From: Roseomonas nitratireducens
GTDB taxonomy: Bacteria; Pseudomonadota; Alphaproteobacteria; Acetobacterales; Acetobacteraceae
Reading direction: 5' to 3'
Length of the DNA: 64,000 nt
NCBI RefSeq assembly: GCF_017813355.1
Contig: NZ_JAGIYZ010000007.1
Coordinates: 1-64,000, forward strand
The stretch's first letter is position 1. Every line of letters starts with the position of its first letter. The notes under the pieces are model-generated. The model was not told where the DNA came from and ran no database searches. It saw only the letters and a list, made by a program, of their open reading frames with translations. This document shows, one piece after another, positions 1-8,236 of the stretch. A program made the translations under genes and the position numbers.

Positions 1-60
1 CAGCGGCGCCATCCGCTCCCACGCCGTGTCGCTCAGCACCAAACGATCCAAGACGCCCAA
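1..60 (-). mobile_element. IS5-type transposase, N-terminal fragment cut by window edge
   Basis: Read on the minus strand from a TTG at position 60, the first 20 codons give LGVLDRLVLSDTAWERMAPL. The LSDTAWERMAPL part matches the conserved start of IS5/IS4-type DDE transposases (typically LSDAAWERIAPLLPG). A GGGGAG Shine-Dalgarno-like run lies 6 nt before the TTG. The rest of the gene lies outside the window, so I cannot tell whether it is intact. Terminal repeats were not found in the flanking sequence. Confidence 0.7.
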
Positions 61-312
61 GGCCAGCTCCCCAAAGGCAGCCTTGAATCACGTCACGCCG
101 CCTTCGGGAATCCCAAGAGTCCATACGACCTAAGGCAGCCGCCTGACCGCAGCCCAGCTCCACGGGCCTACTCCAGCCAGAGAGCCGCTCGCGAGCCGCC
201 CGAATGCCACGCCGCATCGTCTCGGCGCTGCCTGTTGGACCAACAAGGCGAGAGAGACAGCGGGCAGGGCGCATGTCATTCGCGCGGGCGATATCCGGTC
301 CGACCGGGCGCA
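61..312. other. Non-coding flank between the IS fragment and the first operon
   Basis: I see no supportable gene here. The part near position 60 is the leader of the transposase, and an insertion-sequence end should lie somewhere in this stretch, but I could not pick an inverted repeat without the other end. A 13-bp perfect hyphenated palindrome TGTTGGACCAACA lies at 233-245. It is downstream of the neighbouring minus-strand gene, so it does not look like that gene's operator. Confidence 0.4.
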
Positions 313-1464
313 TCATCCGCCAAGATCGGGAAGGTCGATCCACCGGCGCTCGCGGTGGCTGGCATGGCACGCCTCGATCAGCTGCAGGCCCTTCGCGGCC
401 TCGATCAGGCTGGCGCGGTTCGGGCCGTCTTCCGCGACATGGCGCAGGAAGGCTTCCCAGGCCATGCGATAGGAGTTCTTCAGCGGCAGCAGGTCCGGCA
501 CCGGCGCCCACTGCGCGTAGAGATCCTGGGCCGCCGGTACGTCCACGTTCCACACCGGCTTCGGCGTGGTCGAAAGCGGCTGCACGACGCAGCGATGCAG
601 CCCCGCCACCGCGCTGCCCAGCGTGCCTTCGGCGGTGATGGTGAGGAGGTCGTCGCGCCGCACGCGGTTCGCCCAGGAGGCGTTGATCTCGGCCACCACG
701 CCGTCCTCGAGCTCGAGCAGCGCGCGCGCCTCGTCCTCGACGTCCACCGTATAGGGCCTGCCGCGCTCGTCGCGCCGGTGCGGCTGCGCCGTGCGGATGT
801 GGCAGGTGACCGAGGTCGGGCGTCCGAACAACCCTTCCATGATGTAGCGCCAGTGCGGAAACATATCGAGCACGAGCCCGCCGCCATCGGCCAGGCGGTA
901 GTTCCAGGATGAGCGCTGCGCCGGCACCTGCTCGCCGTCGAAGACCCACCAGCCGAAATCGATGCGCACCGAGAGCAGGCGACCGAAGAAGCCCTGGTCC
1001 TTCAGCAGCCTCAGCTTGGCGAGACCGGGCAGGAACAGCTTGTCCTGGACCACGGCGTGCTTGACGCCCGCGGCCTCGGCGGCGCGCCGGAGGTCGAGCA
1101 CCTCCTCGAGCGTGGGCGCGACCGGCTTCTCCAGGTAGATGTGCTTGCCCGCCGCGATCGCGCGGCGCGCGAGGGCGGGGCGCGTGGCCGTGTAGGCGCT
1201 GTCGAAGAAGATCTCGTCCTGCGGGTCGGCGAGCGCGGCGTCCAGGTCGGTCGTCCAGCGCTCGATGCCCGTCGTCGCCGCCAGCGCCTGGAGCTTCTCG
1301 ACGTTGCGCCCGACCAGGATGGGATCGGGCATCAGCCGGTCGCCGTTCGACAGCGGCAACCCGCCCTCCCGGCGGATCGCCAGGATGGAGTTCACCAGAT
1401 GCTGGTTGGTCCCGATCCGGCCGGTGACCCCGTGCATGACGATGCCGATGCGGCGGTGGGCCAT
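313..1464 (-). CDS. Gfo/Idh/MocA-family oxidoreductase
   Basis: Protein of 383 residues, probably a cytoplasmic NAD(P)-dependent sugar/polyol-type dehydrogenase. The N-terminal Rossmann region carries a relaxed dinucleotide motif (HGVTGRIG, near residue 11) and the family's EKP motif occurs in HIYLEKPVAP. The C-terminal half is the usual alpha/beta domain ending in the SLIEAAKGLQLIEA helix typical of the family. It is the last gene of a six-gene minus-strand operon and starts 19 nt after the isochorismatase-like gene. Substrate is unknown. The nucleotide motif departs from GxGxxG, as in some Gfo/Idh members, so cofactor preference cannot be read from sequence. Confidence 0.85.
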   Translation of the reverse strand: MAHRRIGIVMHGVTGRIGTNQHLVNSILAIRREGGLPLSNGDRLMPDPILVGRNVEKLQALAATTGIERWTTDLDAALADPQDEIFFDSAYTATRPALARRAIAAGKHIYLEKPVAPTLEEVLDLRRAAEAAGVKHAVVQDKLFLPGLAKLRLLKDQGFFGRLLSVRIDFGWWVFDGEQVPAQRSSWNYRLADGGGLVLDMFPHWRYIMEGLFGRPTSVTCHIRTAQPHRRDERGRPYTVDVEDEARALLELEDGVVAEINASWANRVRRDDLLTITAEGTLGSAVAGLHRCVVQPLSTTPKPVWNVDVPAAQDLYAQWAPVPDLLPLKNSYRMAWEAFLRHVAEDGPNRASLIEAAKGLQLIEACHASHRERRWIDLPDLGG

Positions 1465-1483
1465 GGAATTCCTCTCCCTGAAG

Positions 1484-2137
1484 TCAGCGCGCGCAGGCGG
1501 CGATGATGTCGTCCGATGGCACGAGCCAGCCGAGCGCTGCCTCGATGAGCGTCAATGCCGCGCTGTGGTAGCCGGGCCCGTTCATGCTGGCGCAGGCATC
1601 GGGCACCAGGATGACGCGGAGGTCGCGGTTGAAGGCCTCGAAGCAGGTGCACAGGACGCAGTTGTTCGTGTTGACGCCGCCGATGACCAGCGTGTCGACA
1701 TCGAGGTTCTTCAGCAGCAGCTCGAGGTCCGTGTTGTGGAAGGGGCTGTAGCGGTGCTTGAACACGGTGTGCTCGCCCGGCCGCGGCGCGAGCTGGGGCA
1801 CCACCTCCGTCACCGGCGAACCTTCCACGGCGAGCGTCTTGCGCGGCTTCGACAAGCCGGGGATCGGGTTGGCGTGCTGCGCCATCCAGAAGGGGTTGCG
1901 GTTGTCGATCACCTCCCCGGTCGCCGGGTTCCAGCGGTGGTGGGTGCGCACGAAGATCACCGGGCGGCCCGCGGCGGCCCAGGCGTCGCGAAGCTTCACC
2001 GCCGTCGCGATGATGCGGTCGGCATCTTCCTTCGCCACCAGCAGATGGCCGATGGAATGGTCGAGGTGGCTGCGGTTCATGTCGACCAGCAGCAGGGCCG
2101 CGCGGTCGAGCAGCGCGGGGGTCAGGTCAGGTCGCAT
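1484..2137 (-). CDS. Isochorismatase-like cysteine hydrolase
   Basis: Protein of 217 residues. The three catalytic residues of this amidohydrolase family are visible: Asp19 (LLVDMNR), Lys117 (TVFKHRYSPF) and Cys150 (GGVNTNNCVLCT). Members hydrolyse N-carbamoyl amino compounds, ureidoacrylate, nicotinamide or isochorismate, and the exact substrate cannot be decided here. The ATG at 2137 overlaps the stop of the ABC ATPase gene (ATGA), which indicates translational coupling. Position behind an NMT1-type importer fits the hydrolysis of an imported nitrogen compound, which is inference. Confidence 0.88.
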   Translation of the reverse strand: MRPDLTPALLDRAALLLVDMNRSHLDHSIGHLLVAKEDADRIIATAVKLRDAWAAAGRPVIFVRTHHRWNPATGEVIDNRNPFWMAQHANPIPGLSKPRKTLAVEGSPVTEVVPQLAPRPGEHTVFKHRYSPFHNTDLELLLKNLDVDTLVIGGVNTNNCVLCTCFEAFNRDLRVILVPDACASMNGPGYHSAALTLIEAALGWLVPSDDIIAACAR

Positions 2138-2970
2138 CAGGCGGCGAGCATCCGGTAGAGATCGCGGTTCAGCGCCGCGACGAGGTGGGCGAATTCGTCG
2201 GTCAGGCGCATCTCCGGCGTGCGCGGGCGGGGCAGCGGGACCTGCAGGATGCGCGCGATCCGTCCCGGCCGCGGCGTCATCAGCACCACGGCGTCCGAGA
2301 GGAAGACCGCCTCGGCGAGGGAATGGGTCACAAACAGCACCGTCTTGCCGAACTGCGACCAGATGCGCATCAGCTCGATCCCCATGCGGTCGCGGGTGAT
2401 CTCGTCCAGCGCCGCGAAGGGTTCGTCCATCAGCAGCACCGTCGGGTCGAGTGCCAGCGCGCGCGCCAGCGCCGCGCGCGACTGCATGCCGCCCGAAAGC
2501 TGCGAAGGATACTTGCGCCCGAAGCCATCGAGCCCGACGAGCCGCAGCAGCGCGGGCACGTCCGGCGCGGCCGCGGCGACACCGCGATCCGCGACCAGGC
2601 GGTGCAGCAGGCGGACATTGTCCTCGATGCGCAGCCACGGCATCAGGTTGGGCTGCTGGAACACCATCCCGATGCGGCCCTGGCGGCGCAGGTCGGAGGC
2701 CGGGACGCCGCCGATGGAAATGCCGCCCGCGCTGGGCTGCAGGAGGTCGGCGACGCATTTCAGCAGCGTCGACTTGCCGCAGCCCGACGGGCCGACCAGG
2801 GAGACGAAGGCGCCCTCCGGCACGCGCAGCGCGATGTCCGACAGCGCCGTGACCGGCTCCGCGCCCTGCGGTCCGTAGGTGACGCCGACGCCCTCGACCG
2901 AGATGAAGGCGGGCGTGTGCTCCGCCCCCGGAGGGCCGGCGAAGCCGGATGCGGGGGCGGTGGCGTCCAT
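2137..2970 (-). CDS. ABC transporter ATP-binding protein (nitrate/sulfonate/taurine-type)
   Basis: Protein of 277 residues with a complete nucleotide-binding domain: Walker A GPSGCGKST (about residues 60-68), Q-loop VFQQPN, signature LSGGMQSR, Walker B VLLMDEPF and switch His in FVTHSL. It belongs to the SsuB/TauB/NrtD branch that energises uptake of small organic anions or pyrimidine-like compounds. It follows the receptor gene by 2 nt, and its stop overlaps the next start, so importer and hydrolase are coupled. With the adjacent permease and receptor it forms the only complete ABC importer in the window. Confidence 0.93.
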   Translation of the reverse strand: MDATAPASGFAGPPGAEHTPAFISVEGVGVTYGPQGAEPVTALSDIALRVPEGAFVSLVGPSGCGKSTLLKCVADLLQPSAGGISIGGVPASDLRRQGRIGMVFQQPNLMPWLRIEDNVRLLHRLVADRGVAAAAPDVPALLRLVGLDGFGRKYPSQLSGGMQSRAALARALALDPTVLLMDEPFAALDEITRDRMGIELMRIWSQFGKTVLFVTHSLAEAVFLSDAVVLMTPRPGRIARILQVPLPRPRTPEMRLTDEFAHLVAALNRDLYRMLAA

Positions 2971-2972
2971 GG

Positions 2973-4013
2973 TCAGGATGCGGGGCGGCCGTGAACCAGG
3001 GCGGAGAGCTGCTTCGCTTCCTCGATCCGGTCCACGAACTGGTGTGTGTAGAGCTCGCGCGCCGTCGGCTTGCGCTGCAGGTCGCCGCCTTCGGCAAGGT
3101 ACTCCACCGAGGACGCCCACTTCGCTTCGTCGAAGCGGCCGAAGCGTTCGGCGAAGTCGGGGCTGCGGTACATCTCGTAGATGATGCGCAGCTTGCGCAC
3201 CTCGAGCGCATGGGACCGGTCCGGCGCCACCTCTACGACGTAGTTCATCGCCGTGTCCATGTTCGCATGCGTCCAGATCAGCGACTTCATCGTCGCGCGG
3301 ACGAAGCGCTCCGTCAGGTCGCCGCGGCCGGCCTCGCGCTCGTTCGCAACGATGGAGGTGCCGCAGAACTTCACGCCGAAATCCTTGAGCGCCATGACGT
3401 TGCAGGGGAAGCCGCGTTCTTCCAGCGTCAGCGGCTGGCCGTAGGAGAAGCCGAAGCCGGCATCCGCCTGGCCGGCGGCGACCATCTGCACCTCGGCGCC
3501 GCGGCTCACCGTCAGGAAGGTGATGTCGTTGCGCGTCAGCCCGCCCGATTGCAGCAGCGGGTCGAGCAGCCCCTTCACCTGGCTCTGGAACCAGGTGATC
3601 CGCTTGCCGCGCAGGTGCTCGGGCCGGGAGATGTTCGTCGTCCGCAGCGCGAAGACGGAAAAGGGCGTGTCCGGCTGGTCGGCCATCACGGCCACCACCG
3701 GCAGGCCCGCGGCGCGCGACTTGATGTAGCCGTCCGCATTCGCCACCAGGAACTGCTCGCGCCCCGCGGCGATGAAGACCTCGTTCTGCTGGCCCGCGGC
3801 GGCCGGGCGGATCTCGAGGTTGATGCCCTCGGCGCGATAGATGTTCTGGCGCAGCCCCGCATAGTACTGCGCGTGCATGCCCCATGGCGTGAAGTTCAGC
3901 CGCAGGATCGCATCCTGCAGGCGACCCTGCGCGCGGGCGGGGCGCAGCCCCTCCGGCACCGCGGCGGCCAGGGCGCCCAGCGCCACGAAGGTCCGTCGTC
4001 CAAGCGTCGCCAT
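2973..4013 (-). CDS. ABC transporter substrate-binding protein, NMT1/THI5-like
   Basis: Protein of 346 residues with a cleavable-looking N-terminal signal (MATLGRRTFVALGALAAAV, then an RARAQG cleavage-like site), so periplasmic. The mature part has the NMT1/SsuA-like type II binding-protein fold, with INLEIRPAAAG, GYIKSRAAGLPVVAV and an RGKRITW segment. The ATG at 4013 is chosen because it starts directly at a twin-Arg-like signal. It lies 20 nt after the permease and 2 nt before the ATPase. Such receptors bind small anions, sulfonates or pyrimidines; the ligand is not predictable here. Confidence 0.9.
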   Translation of the reverse strand: MATLGRRTFVALGALAAAVPEGLRPARAQGRLQDAILRLNFTPWGMHAQYYAGLRQNIYRAEGINLEIRPAAAGQQNEVFIAAGREQFLVANADGYIKSRAAGLPVVAVMADQPDTPFSVFALRTTNISRPEHLRGKRITWFQSQVKGLLDPLLQSGGLTRNDITFLTVSRGAEVQMVAAGQADAGFGFSYGQPLTLEERGFPCNVMALKDFGVKFCGTSIVANEREAGRGDLTERFVRATMKSLIWTHANMDTAMNYVVEVAPDRSHALEVRKLRIIYEMYRSPDFAERFGRFDEAKWASSVEYLAEGGDLQRKPTARELYTHQFVDRIEEAKQLSALVHGRPAS

Positions 4014-4033
4014 GCTTCGTCTCCCTGTGGTTG

Positions 4034-4828
4034 TCAGGCCTGGGCGCGCGTCGCGCCATCTTCCGCGCGCTGCCAGGACAGCGCACGCTCCATGGCACCC
4101 ATCGCTCCGAAGAAGCTCATGCCGATCACCGCGAGCAGGATGATCGCGGCGAAGGACCTCGCCGTGTTGAAGTTGAAGCTGCCCGAGAGAACGAGGTAGC
4201 CGATGCCGTCCGTCGCCGCGAGCCATTCGGCGACGATGGCGCCGAGCACCGCCAGCGTCGTCGCGATGCGCAGCCCGGCGAAGATGTAGGGCACCGCATA
4301 GGGCAGCCGCAGCCGGAAGAAGGTCTGCCGGCTCGTCGCATCCACGCTGGCGAAGACATCGAGCAGCCCGCGGTCGACCTGCTTGAAGCCGGCCATGGTG
4401 TTGATCACCACCGGGAAGAACGCGATCGAGGCCACCACCAGGACCTTCGAGCCCGCTCCCGCGCCGACCCACAGCAGGATCAGCGGCGCGATCGCGATCT
4501 TCGGCACCGACTGGCTCGCGACGAAGAGCGGCATGATCATGCGCTCGACCAGCGGCCAGCGGATCATCGCCATGCTCGCCGCCAGCGCGAAGGTCACCGC
4601 CGCGGCATAGCCGGCGAGGATGCCCCACACGGTCTGCACCGCATGGCCGAAGATCAGGCGCCAGTCCTTGATGAATTCCGCCGCCACGTCGCTCGGTGCC
4701 GGCAGCAGGAAACGCGGGATGTCGAACCCCCGTACGCCGGCCTCCCACAGCACCAGCAGCGCGGCGAGCGTCAGCGCCGCCGCCCCCGGCCCGGCGGCCC
4801 AGCGGAGGAGCGGCGCCGCCGGGTTCAC
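4034..4828 (-). CDS. ABC transporter permease (SsuC/TauC-type)
   Basis: Protein of 264 residues with about six membrane segments and the binding-protein-dependent transport domain. The EAA-loop region that contacts the ATPase is visible around FKQVDRGLLDVFASVDATSRQTFFRLRLP, shown here only by position (about residues 150-178). Its start at 4828 overlaps the stop of the upstream amidohydrolase by 4 nt. It forms one importer with the two downstream genes. Family and role are clear, substrate is not. Confidence 0.93.
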   Translation of the reverse strand: MNPAAPLLRWAAGPGAAALTLAALLVLWEAGVRGFDIPRFLLPAPSDVAAEFIKDWRLIFGHAVQTVWGILAGYAAAVTFALAASMAMIRWPLVERMIMPLFVASQSVPKIAIAPLILLWVGAGAGSKVLVVASIAFFPVVINTMAGFKQVDRGLLDVFASVDATSRQTFFRLRLPYAVPYIFAGLRIATTLAVLGAIVAEWLAATDGIGYLVLSGSFNFNTARSFAAIILLAVIGMSFFGAMGAMERALSWQRAEDGATRAQA

Positions 4829-5715
4829 GTCGCAAGCCCCGCCGCGGCCAGCAGCGCCGCCGGATCCTGCAGGCTCATGTCGAAGGGGCTGTCCGTGCCG
4901 AACAGGATGCGATCCGGGCCGACCATGCGCGCGAGGAAGGCCAGGGGCTCCGGCTCGAACACCACCGTGTCGTAGAGGAAGCGCCGCGCGGCGAGCGAAG
5001 GTCGCTCCGGCGCGCGGCCATGCTCCGCCGCCTCCCAGGCGCGGTCCATGCGGCCGAGCAGGAAGGGCAGCGCGCCGCCGCCATGCGCCAGCATCAGGCG
5101 CAGCGCGGGATGCCGCTGGAGGGTGCCGTCCTCGATCAGCCGCGCGGCGGCGACCGCGGTCTCGAACGGATTGCCGAGCGGGTTGCCGAGCCGCCTATCG
5201 TCGAGGCGCGCGCGGTCGCGCACCTGCCAGGGATGCAGCATCACGAGCCCGCCGCCCTCGGCGAGCGCGGCCCAGAGCTCGTCGGGGATGGCCTTGTCGA
5301 GGTCCGTGCCGGCGACATGGCTGCCGATCGCGATGTCGCGGATGCCATGGCGATCGGCGCAGCGGCGCAGTTCCGCCAGCGCGGCGGCAGGGTCGCCGAG
5401 CGGCAGCACCGCCATCGCGGACAGCCGCGTTCCCGCGACCAGCCCGGCCAGCCAGTCGTTCAGCCCGGCGATCCGCGCCGCCTGCTCGGCAGGGGGCAGC
5501 TCGTACAGGTAGAGGATCGGCGGCACCGAGACGATGCGCCGCTCGATACCCTGCGCATCCATCTGCGCGTGATGGCCGGCGACGTCGAACAGCAGTGCCG
5601 GCGGGTCCTTGGGGAAGGGCATGAAGCGCCGCGCCATCGCTTCCGCCAGCGCGTCGCGAGGCGCGACATGCCCGTGATGATCGACGAGGGCACCCAGCTT
5701 CATTTTTCCACCCAT
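4825..5715 (-). CDS. Amidohydrolase-2 (ACMSD-type decarboxylase/hydrolase)
   Basis: Protein of 296 residues, or 292 if the ATG at 5703 is used (MKLGALVDHHGH). Metal-binding signatures of the ACMSD branch are present: HxH in DHHGH, His in VMLHPW, His in LAHGGG and Asp in LFGTDSPF. Relatives decarboxylate or hydrolyse unsaturated or aromatic carboxylic acids. It is the first gene of the minus-strand importer operon. A promoter-like TTGACG-16-TAGCAT lies directly upstream and would start transcription very close to the first ATG. The exact reaction is unknown. Confidence 0.87.
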   Translation of the reverse strand: MGGKMKLGALVDHHGHVAPRDALAEAMARRFMPFPKDPPALLFDVAGHHAQMDAQGIERRIVSVPPILYLYELPPAEQAARIAGLNDWLAGLVAGTRLSAMAVLPLGDPAAALAELRRCADRHGIRDIAIGSHVAGTDLDKAIPDELWAALAEGGGLVMLHPWQVRDRARLDDRRLGNPLGNPFETAVAAARLIEDGTLQRHPALRLMLAHGGGALPFLLGRMDRAWEAAEHGRAPERPSLAARRFLYDTVVFEPEPLAFLARMVGPDRILFGTDSPFDMSLQDPAALLAAAGLAT

Positions 5716-5721
5716 GGGGCG

Positions 5722-5749
5722 ATGCTAGCGGTGCGACGACGACCGTCAA
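5722..5749 (-). promoter_or_regulatory. Predicted sigma70-type promoter for the amidohydrolase/ABC operon
   Basis: On the minus strand TTGACG (5749-5744) and TAGCAT (5727-5722) are separated by 16 nt. Expected transcription start is near 5715, the first base of the longer start codon, so the message could be leaderless or have a 12-nt leader before the ATG at 5703. Prediction only. Confidence 0.4.
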
Positions 5750-5766
5750 TGTGCACCGCGCGCGGT

Positions 5767-5795
5767 TTGACACCCGCGGGGGGCGTGCATAGCGT
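5767..5795 (+). promoter_or_regulatory. Predicted sigma70-type promoter for the SDR operon
   Basis: TTGACA at 5767-5772 is followed after 17 nt by TAGCGT at 5790-5795. Start of transcription would be near 5802, leaving about 59 nt before the GTG at 5861. The -35 hexamer is perfect, the -10 weak (3 of 6), so this is only a prediction. Confidence 0.4.
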
Positions 5796-5860
5796 TCCTT
5801 GGCGGTTCGGCGTGCAGACATTCGCGCACATGCCCGATCCGCGCGCTTCGGCGACAGGAG

Positions 5861-6637
5861 GTGGCTCTGACGACCACCGCAGATGCGGCCCGGTTCGGCG
5901 GGCGCGTGGGCCTCGTGACCGGCGCGGGGTCGGGCCTCGGTCGCGACGTGGCGCTGCGCCTCGCGCGGGAAGGCGCGAGGCTCGTGCTGCTGGATCGGAA
6001 CGCCGAGGCGCTGGCCGCCGTCGCCCGGGACTGCCCGGGCGCTGAGTCCGTTGTCGGCGACGTCGCGGTCGCGGCGGATGTTGCCCGCGCGGCCGCCGCG
6101 CTCGATAGGCTCGGCCCCGCGCGGCTGCTGGTGACCGCCGCCGGCATCCTGGGCCCCACCGTTCCGCTGCCGGAGGTGAGCGAGGCCGAATGGGACCGGC
6201 TGTTCGCCATCAACGTGAAGGGCACCTGGCTGGCGCTGAAGCACGTGGTGCCGCGCATGGAAGCGGCGGGCGGCGGGGCGATCGTCACCTTCGCCTCCGG
6301 CGCCGGGCTCGTCGGCAATCCGGTCTTCCCCGCCTATTCCGCCAGCAAGGGCGCGGTGGTGATGATGACGCGCAGCCTGGTGGCGGGCCACACGGCGAAG
6401 GGCATCCGGGCGAACATCGTCTGCCCCGGCCCGATCGAGACGCCGATGCTGCGCGACAGTTTTGCGCAGGCCGGCGATGGCGCGGCGGCGCGTGAGGACT
6501 ACACCCGCGCCCGCAACCCGATGGGCCGCTTCGGGACCCCTGCGGAGGTGGCCGAGACGGTGCTGTTCCTGCTGAGCGACGCCGCGTCCTACGTGAATGG
6601 CGTTGCGATGCCGGTCGATGGAGGACGGCTTGCCTGA
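5861..6637 (+). CDS. SDR-family oxidoreductase (first of pair)
   Basis: Protein of 258 residues starting at GTG, preceded by a GACAGGAG ribosome site. Classical short-chain dehydrogenase features: cofactor loop VTGAGSGLGRD, catalytic Tyr/Lys in YSASKGA, and the CPGPIETPM segment. Asp at the end of the second strand (VLLDRN) suggests preference for NAD(H). It would oxidise or reduce a hydroxyl/keto group in the cytoplasm. The substrate cannot be read. Its 3' end overlaps the second SDR gene, so the two are co-translated. Confidence 0.88.
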   Translation: MALTTTADAARFGGRVGLVTGAGSGLGRDVALRLAREGARLVLLDRNAEALAAVARDCPGAESVVGDVAVAADVARAAAALDRLGPARLLVTAAGILGPTVPLPEVSEAEWDRLFAINVKGTWLALKHVVPRMEAAGGGAIVTFASGAGLVGNPVFPAYSASKGAVVMMTRSLVAGHTAKGIRANIVCPGPIETPMLRDSFAQAGDGAAAREDYTRARNPMGRFGTPAEVAETVLFLLSDAASYVNGVAMPVDGGRLA

Positions 6638-7379
6638 CCTCGCGGAGCGCGCGGCGATCGTCACCGGCGCCGCGCGTGGCATCGGGGAAGCGGTGGCCGC
6701 GCGGATGCTGCGCGACGGCGCCCGCGTCCTGCTCGCGGATCGCGATGAGGAGGTGCTGCGGACGGCGGCCCGCCTGGGTGGCGAGGCGCTGGTTCTGGAC
6801 GTCGCCGGGCCCGGCGCGGGGACAAGGCTGGCGCGGGCCGCGCTCGACGCCTTCGGTCGCATCGACATCCTGGTCAACAATGCCGGCATCGGCGGATCGA
6901 AGCCGCTGGCGGAATCCGATGACTCGCTGATCGCGCGCTTCATCGAGGTGAACCTGTCCGCCGTCCTGCGCGTGACGCGGGATATCCTGCCGCATCTGGC
7001 GCGGCCGGGCGGACGCATCGTCAATGTCAGCTCGGTCTTCGGCATCGCCGGGCATCCCGGCACGACGGCCTATGCGGTCGCCAAGGGCGGCATCGCGCAG
7101 TTCACACGCCAGCTCGCGGGCGAGGTCGCGCCGGACGGCATCACGGTGAACGCCGTAGCACCCGGCGTGATCGAGACGGCGATGACGGAAGGCCACCTGC
7201 GCAACGCCTATTATCGCCGCGCCGTGCTGGACCCGACGCCGCTGCGCCGCGCCGGAAGGCCGGAGGAGGTCGCGGCCGTCGTCGCTTTCCTCGCCTCGGA
7301 GGATGCTTCCTACGTCGCGGGCCAGGTGATCGCGGTGGATGGCGGCTGGCTCGCGGCGCGACACCCCCCGCGCGAATGA
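6618..7379 (+). CDS. SDR-family oxidoreductase (second of pair)
   Basis: Protein of about 253 residues. It shows IVTGAARGIGEA, the NNAG motif, catalytic YAVAKGG and the C-terminal YVAGQVIAVDGGW strand typical of the family. LLADRDE after strand 2 again suggests NAD. The start is uncertain: ATG at 6618 lacks a ribosome site, whereas TTG at 6630 has GGAGG 5 nt upstream and would give LPDLAERAAIVTGAA, a normal SDR beginning. Either start lies inside the preceding gene. It shares only general SDR similarity with its neighbour, so the two probably catalyse different steps. Confidence 0.87.
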   Translation: MEDGLPDLAERAAIVTGAARGIGEAVAARMLRDGARVLLADRDEEVLRTAARLGGEALVLDVAGPGAGTRLARAALDAFGRIDILVNNAGIGGSKPLAESDDSLIARFIEVNLSAVLRVTRDILPHLARPGGRIVNVSSVFGIAGHPGTTAYAVAKGGIAQFTRQLAGEVAPDGITVNAVAPGVIETAMTEGHLRNAYYRRAVLDPTPLRRAGRPEEVAAVVAFLASEDASYVAGQVIAVDGGWLAARHPPRE

Positions 7380-7396
7380 CGCAAGGAGAACCGGGC

Positions 7397-8215
7397 ATGG
7401 ACATGAGCGTGAAGTGGCCGAACGGCGCCCGCATCGCGGTGACGCTGACCTTCGACTTCGACGCGGAGACGCTGTGGCTGTCCCGCGACCCCGCCAACGC
7501 GCAGCGCCCGGGCACGCTCAGCCAGGGGACCTACGGCGCGCGGGTGGGCGTGCCCAAGATCCTCGAGACGCTGCACGACGCCGGCGTGCCCGCTACCTTC
7601 TTCATCCCCGGCTGGACGGTGGAGAACCACGCCGACCGCGCGGAGATGGTCCTGAAGGCCGGGCACGAGATCGGCCATCACAGCCACACGCATGCCTGGA
7701 TCGACCCCGCCTTCCCGGAGCAGGAGGTCGAGGAGATGGAACGCGGCCTCGCCGCCCTGAAGCGCGTGCTCGGCGTGGTGCCGAAGGGCTATCGGTCGCC
7801 CGCGGGGGAGACGAGCGACAACACCGTCCGCCTGCTGGCGAAGCATGGCTTCCTCTACGACAGCTCGATGATGGCGGACATCAACCCCTATCGCATCGCC
7901 GGACCGGACGGCGCCTCCATCATCGAACTGCCCTGGCACTGGAGCCTGGACGACGCGCCCTTCCTGCTGTTCTCGATCAAGACGCCGCGGCCGATCTTCA
8001 CGAACAGCCACATCCGAGAGGTGTGGCAGGACGAGTTCCGCGAGATCCATCGCTGGGGCGGGTACTACAACCTCGTGATGCATCCCCAGTTCTCCGGCCG
8101 CCCGAGCCGCATCGCGCTGCTGCGCGAGATGATCGCCTTCATGCGCGGCTTCGAGGGCGTCTGGTTCGCCACCTGCAGCCAGGTCGCCGAGGCCTGGGCA
8201 TCCACGCAGTCCTGA
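7397..8215 (+). CDS. Polysaccharide deacetylase-family (NodB domain) hydrolase
   Basis: Protein of 272 residues without signal peptide, so cytoplasmic. NodB-domain motifs are clear: TFDFDAET (catalytic and metal Asp), HHSHTH (metal His pair), and RSPAGE. The start at 7397 has AAGGAG 9 nt upstream; another in-frame ATG at 7376 overlaps the previous stop but has a poorer site. Cytoplasmic members of this branch include PuuE-type allantoinases and other C-N hydrolases that do not act on polysaccharide. Given the SDR and receptor neighbours, a small-molecule amide substrate is more likely than a glycan (inference). Confidence 0.85.
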   Translation: MDMSVKWPNGARIAVTLTFDFDAETLWLSRDPANAQRPGTLSQGTYGARVGVPKILETLHDAGVPATFFIPGWTVENHADRAEMVLKAGHEIGHHSHTHAWIDPAFPEQEVEEMERGLAALKRVLGVVPKGYRSPAGETSDNTVRLLAKHGFLYDSSMMADINPYRIAGPDGASIIELPWHWSLDDAPFLLFSIKTPRPIFTNSHIREVWQDEFREIHRWGGYYNLVMHPQFSGRPSRIALLREMIAFMRGFEGVWFATCSQVAEAWASTQS

Positions 8216-8236
8216 ACCCCCGATAGGAGAAGGCAG

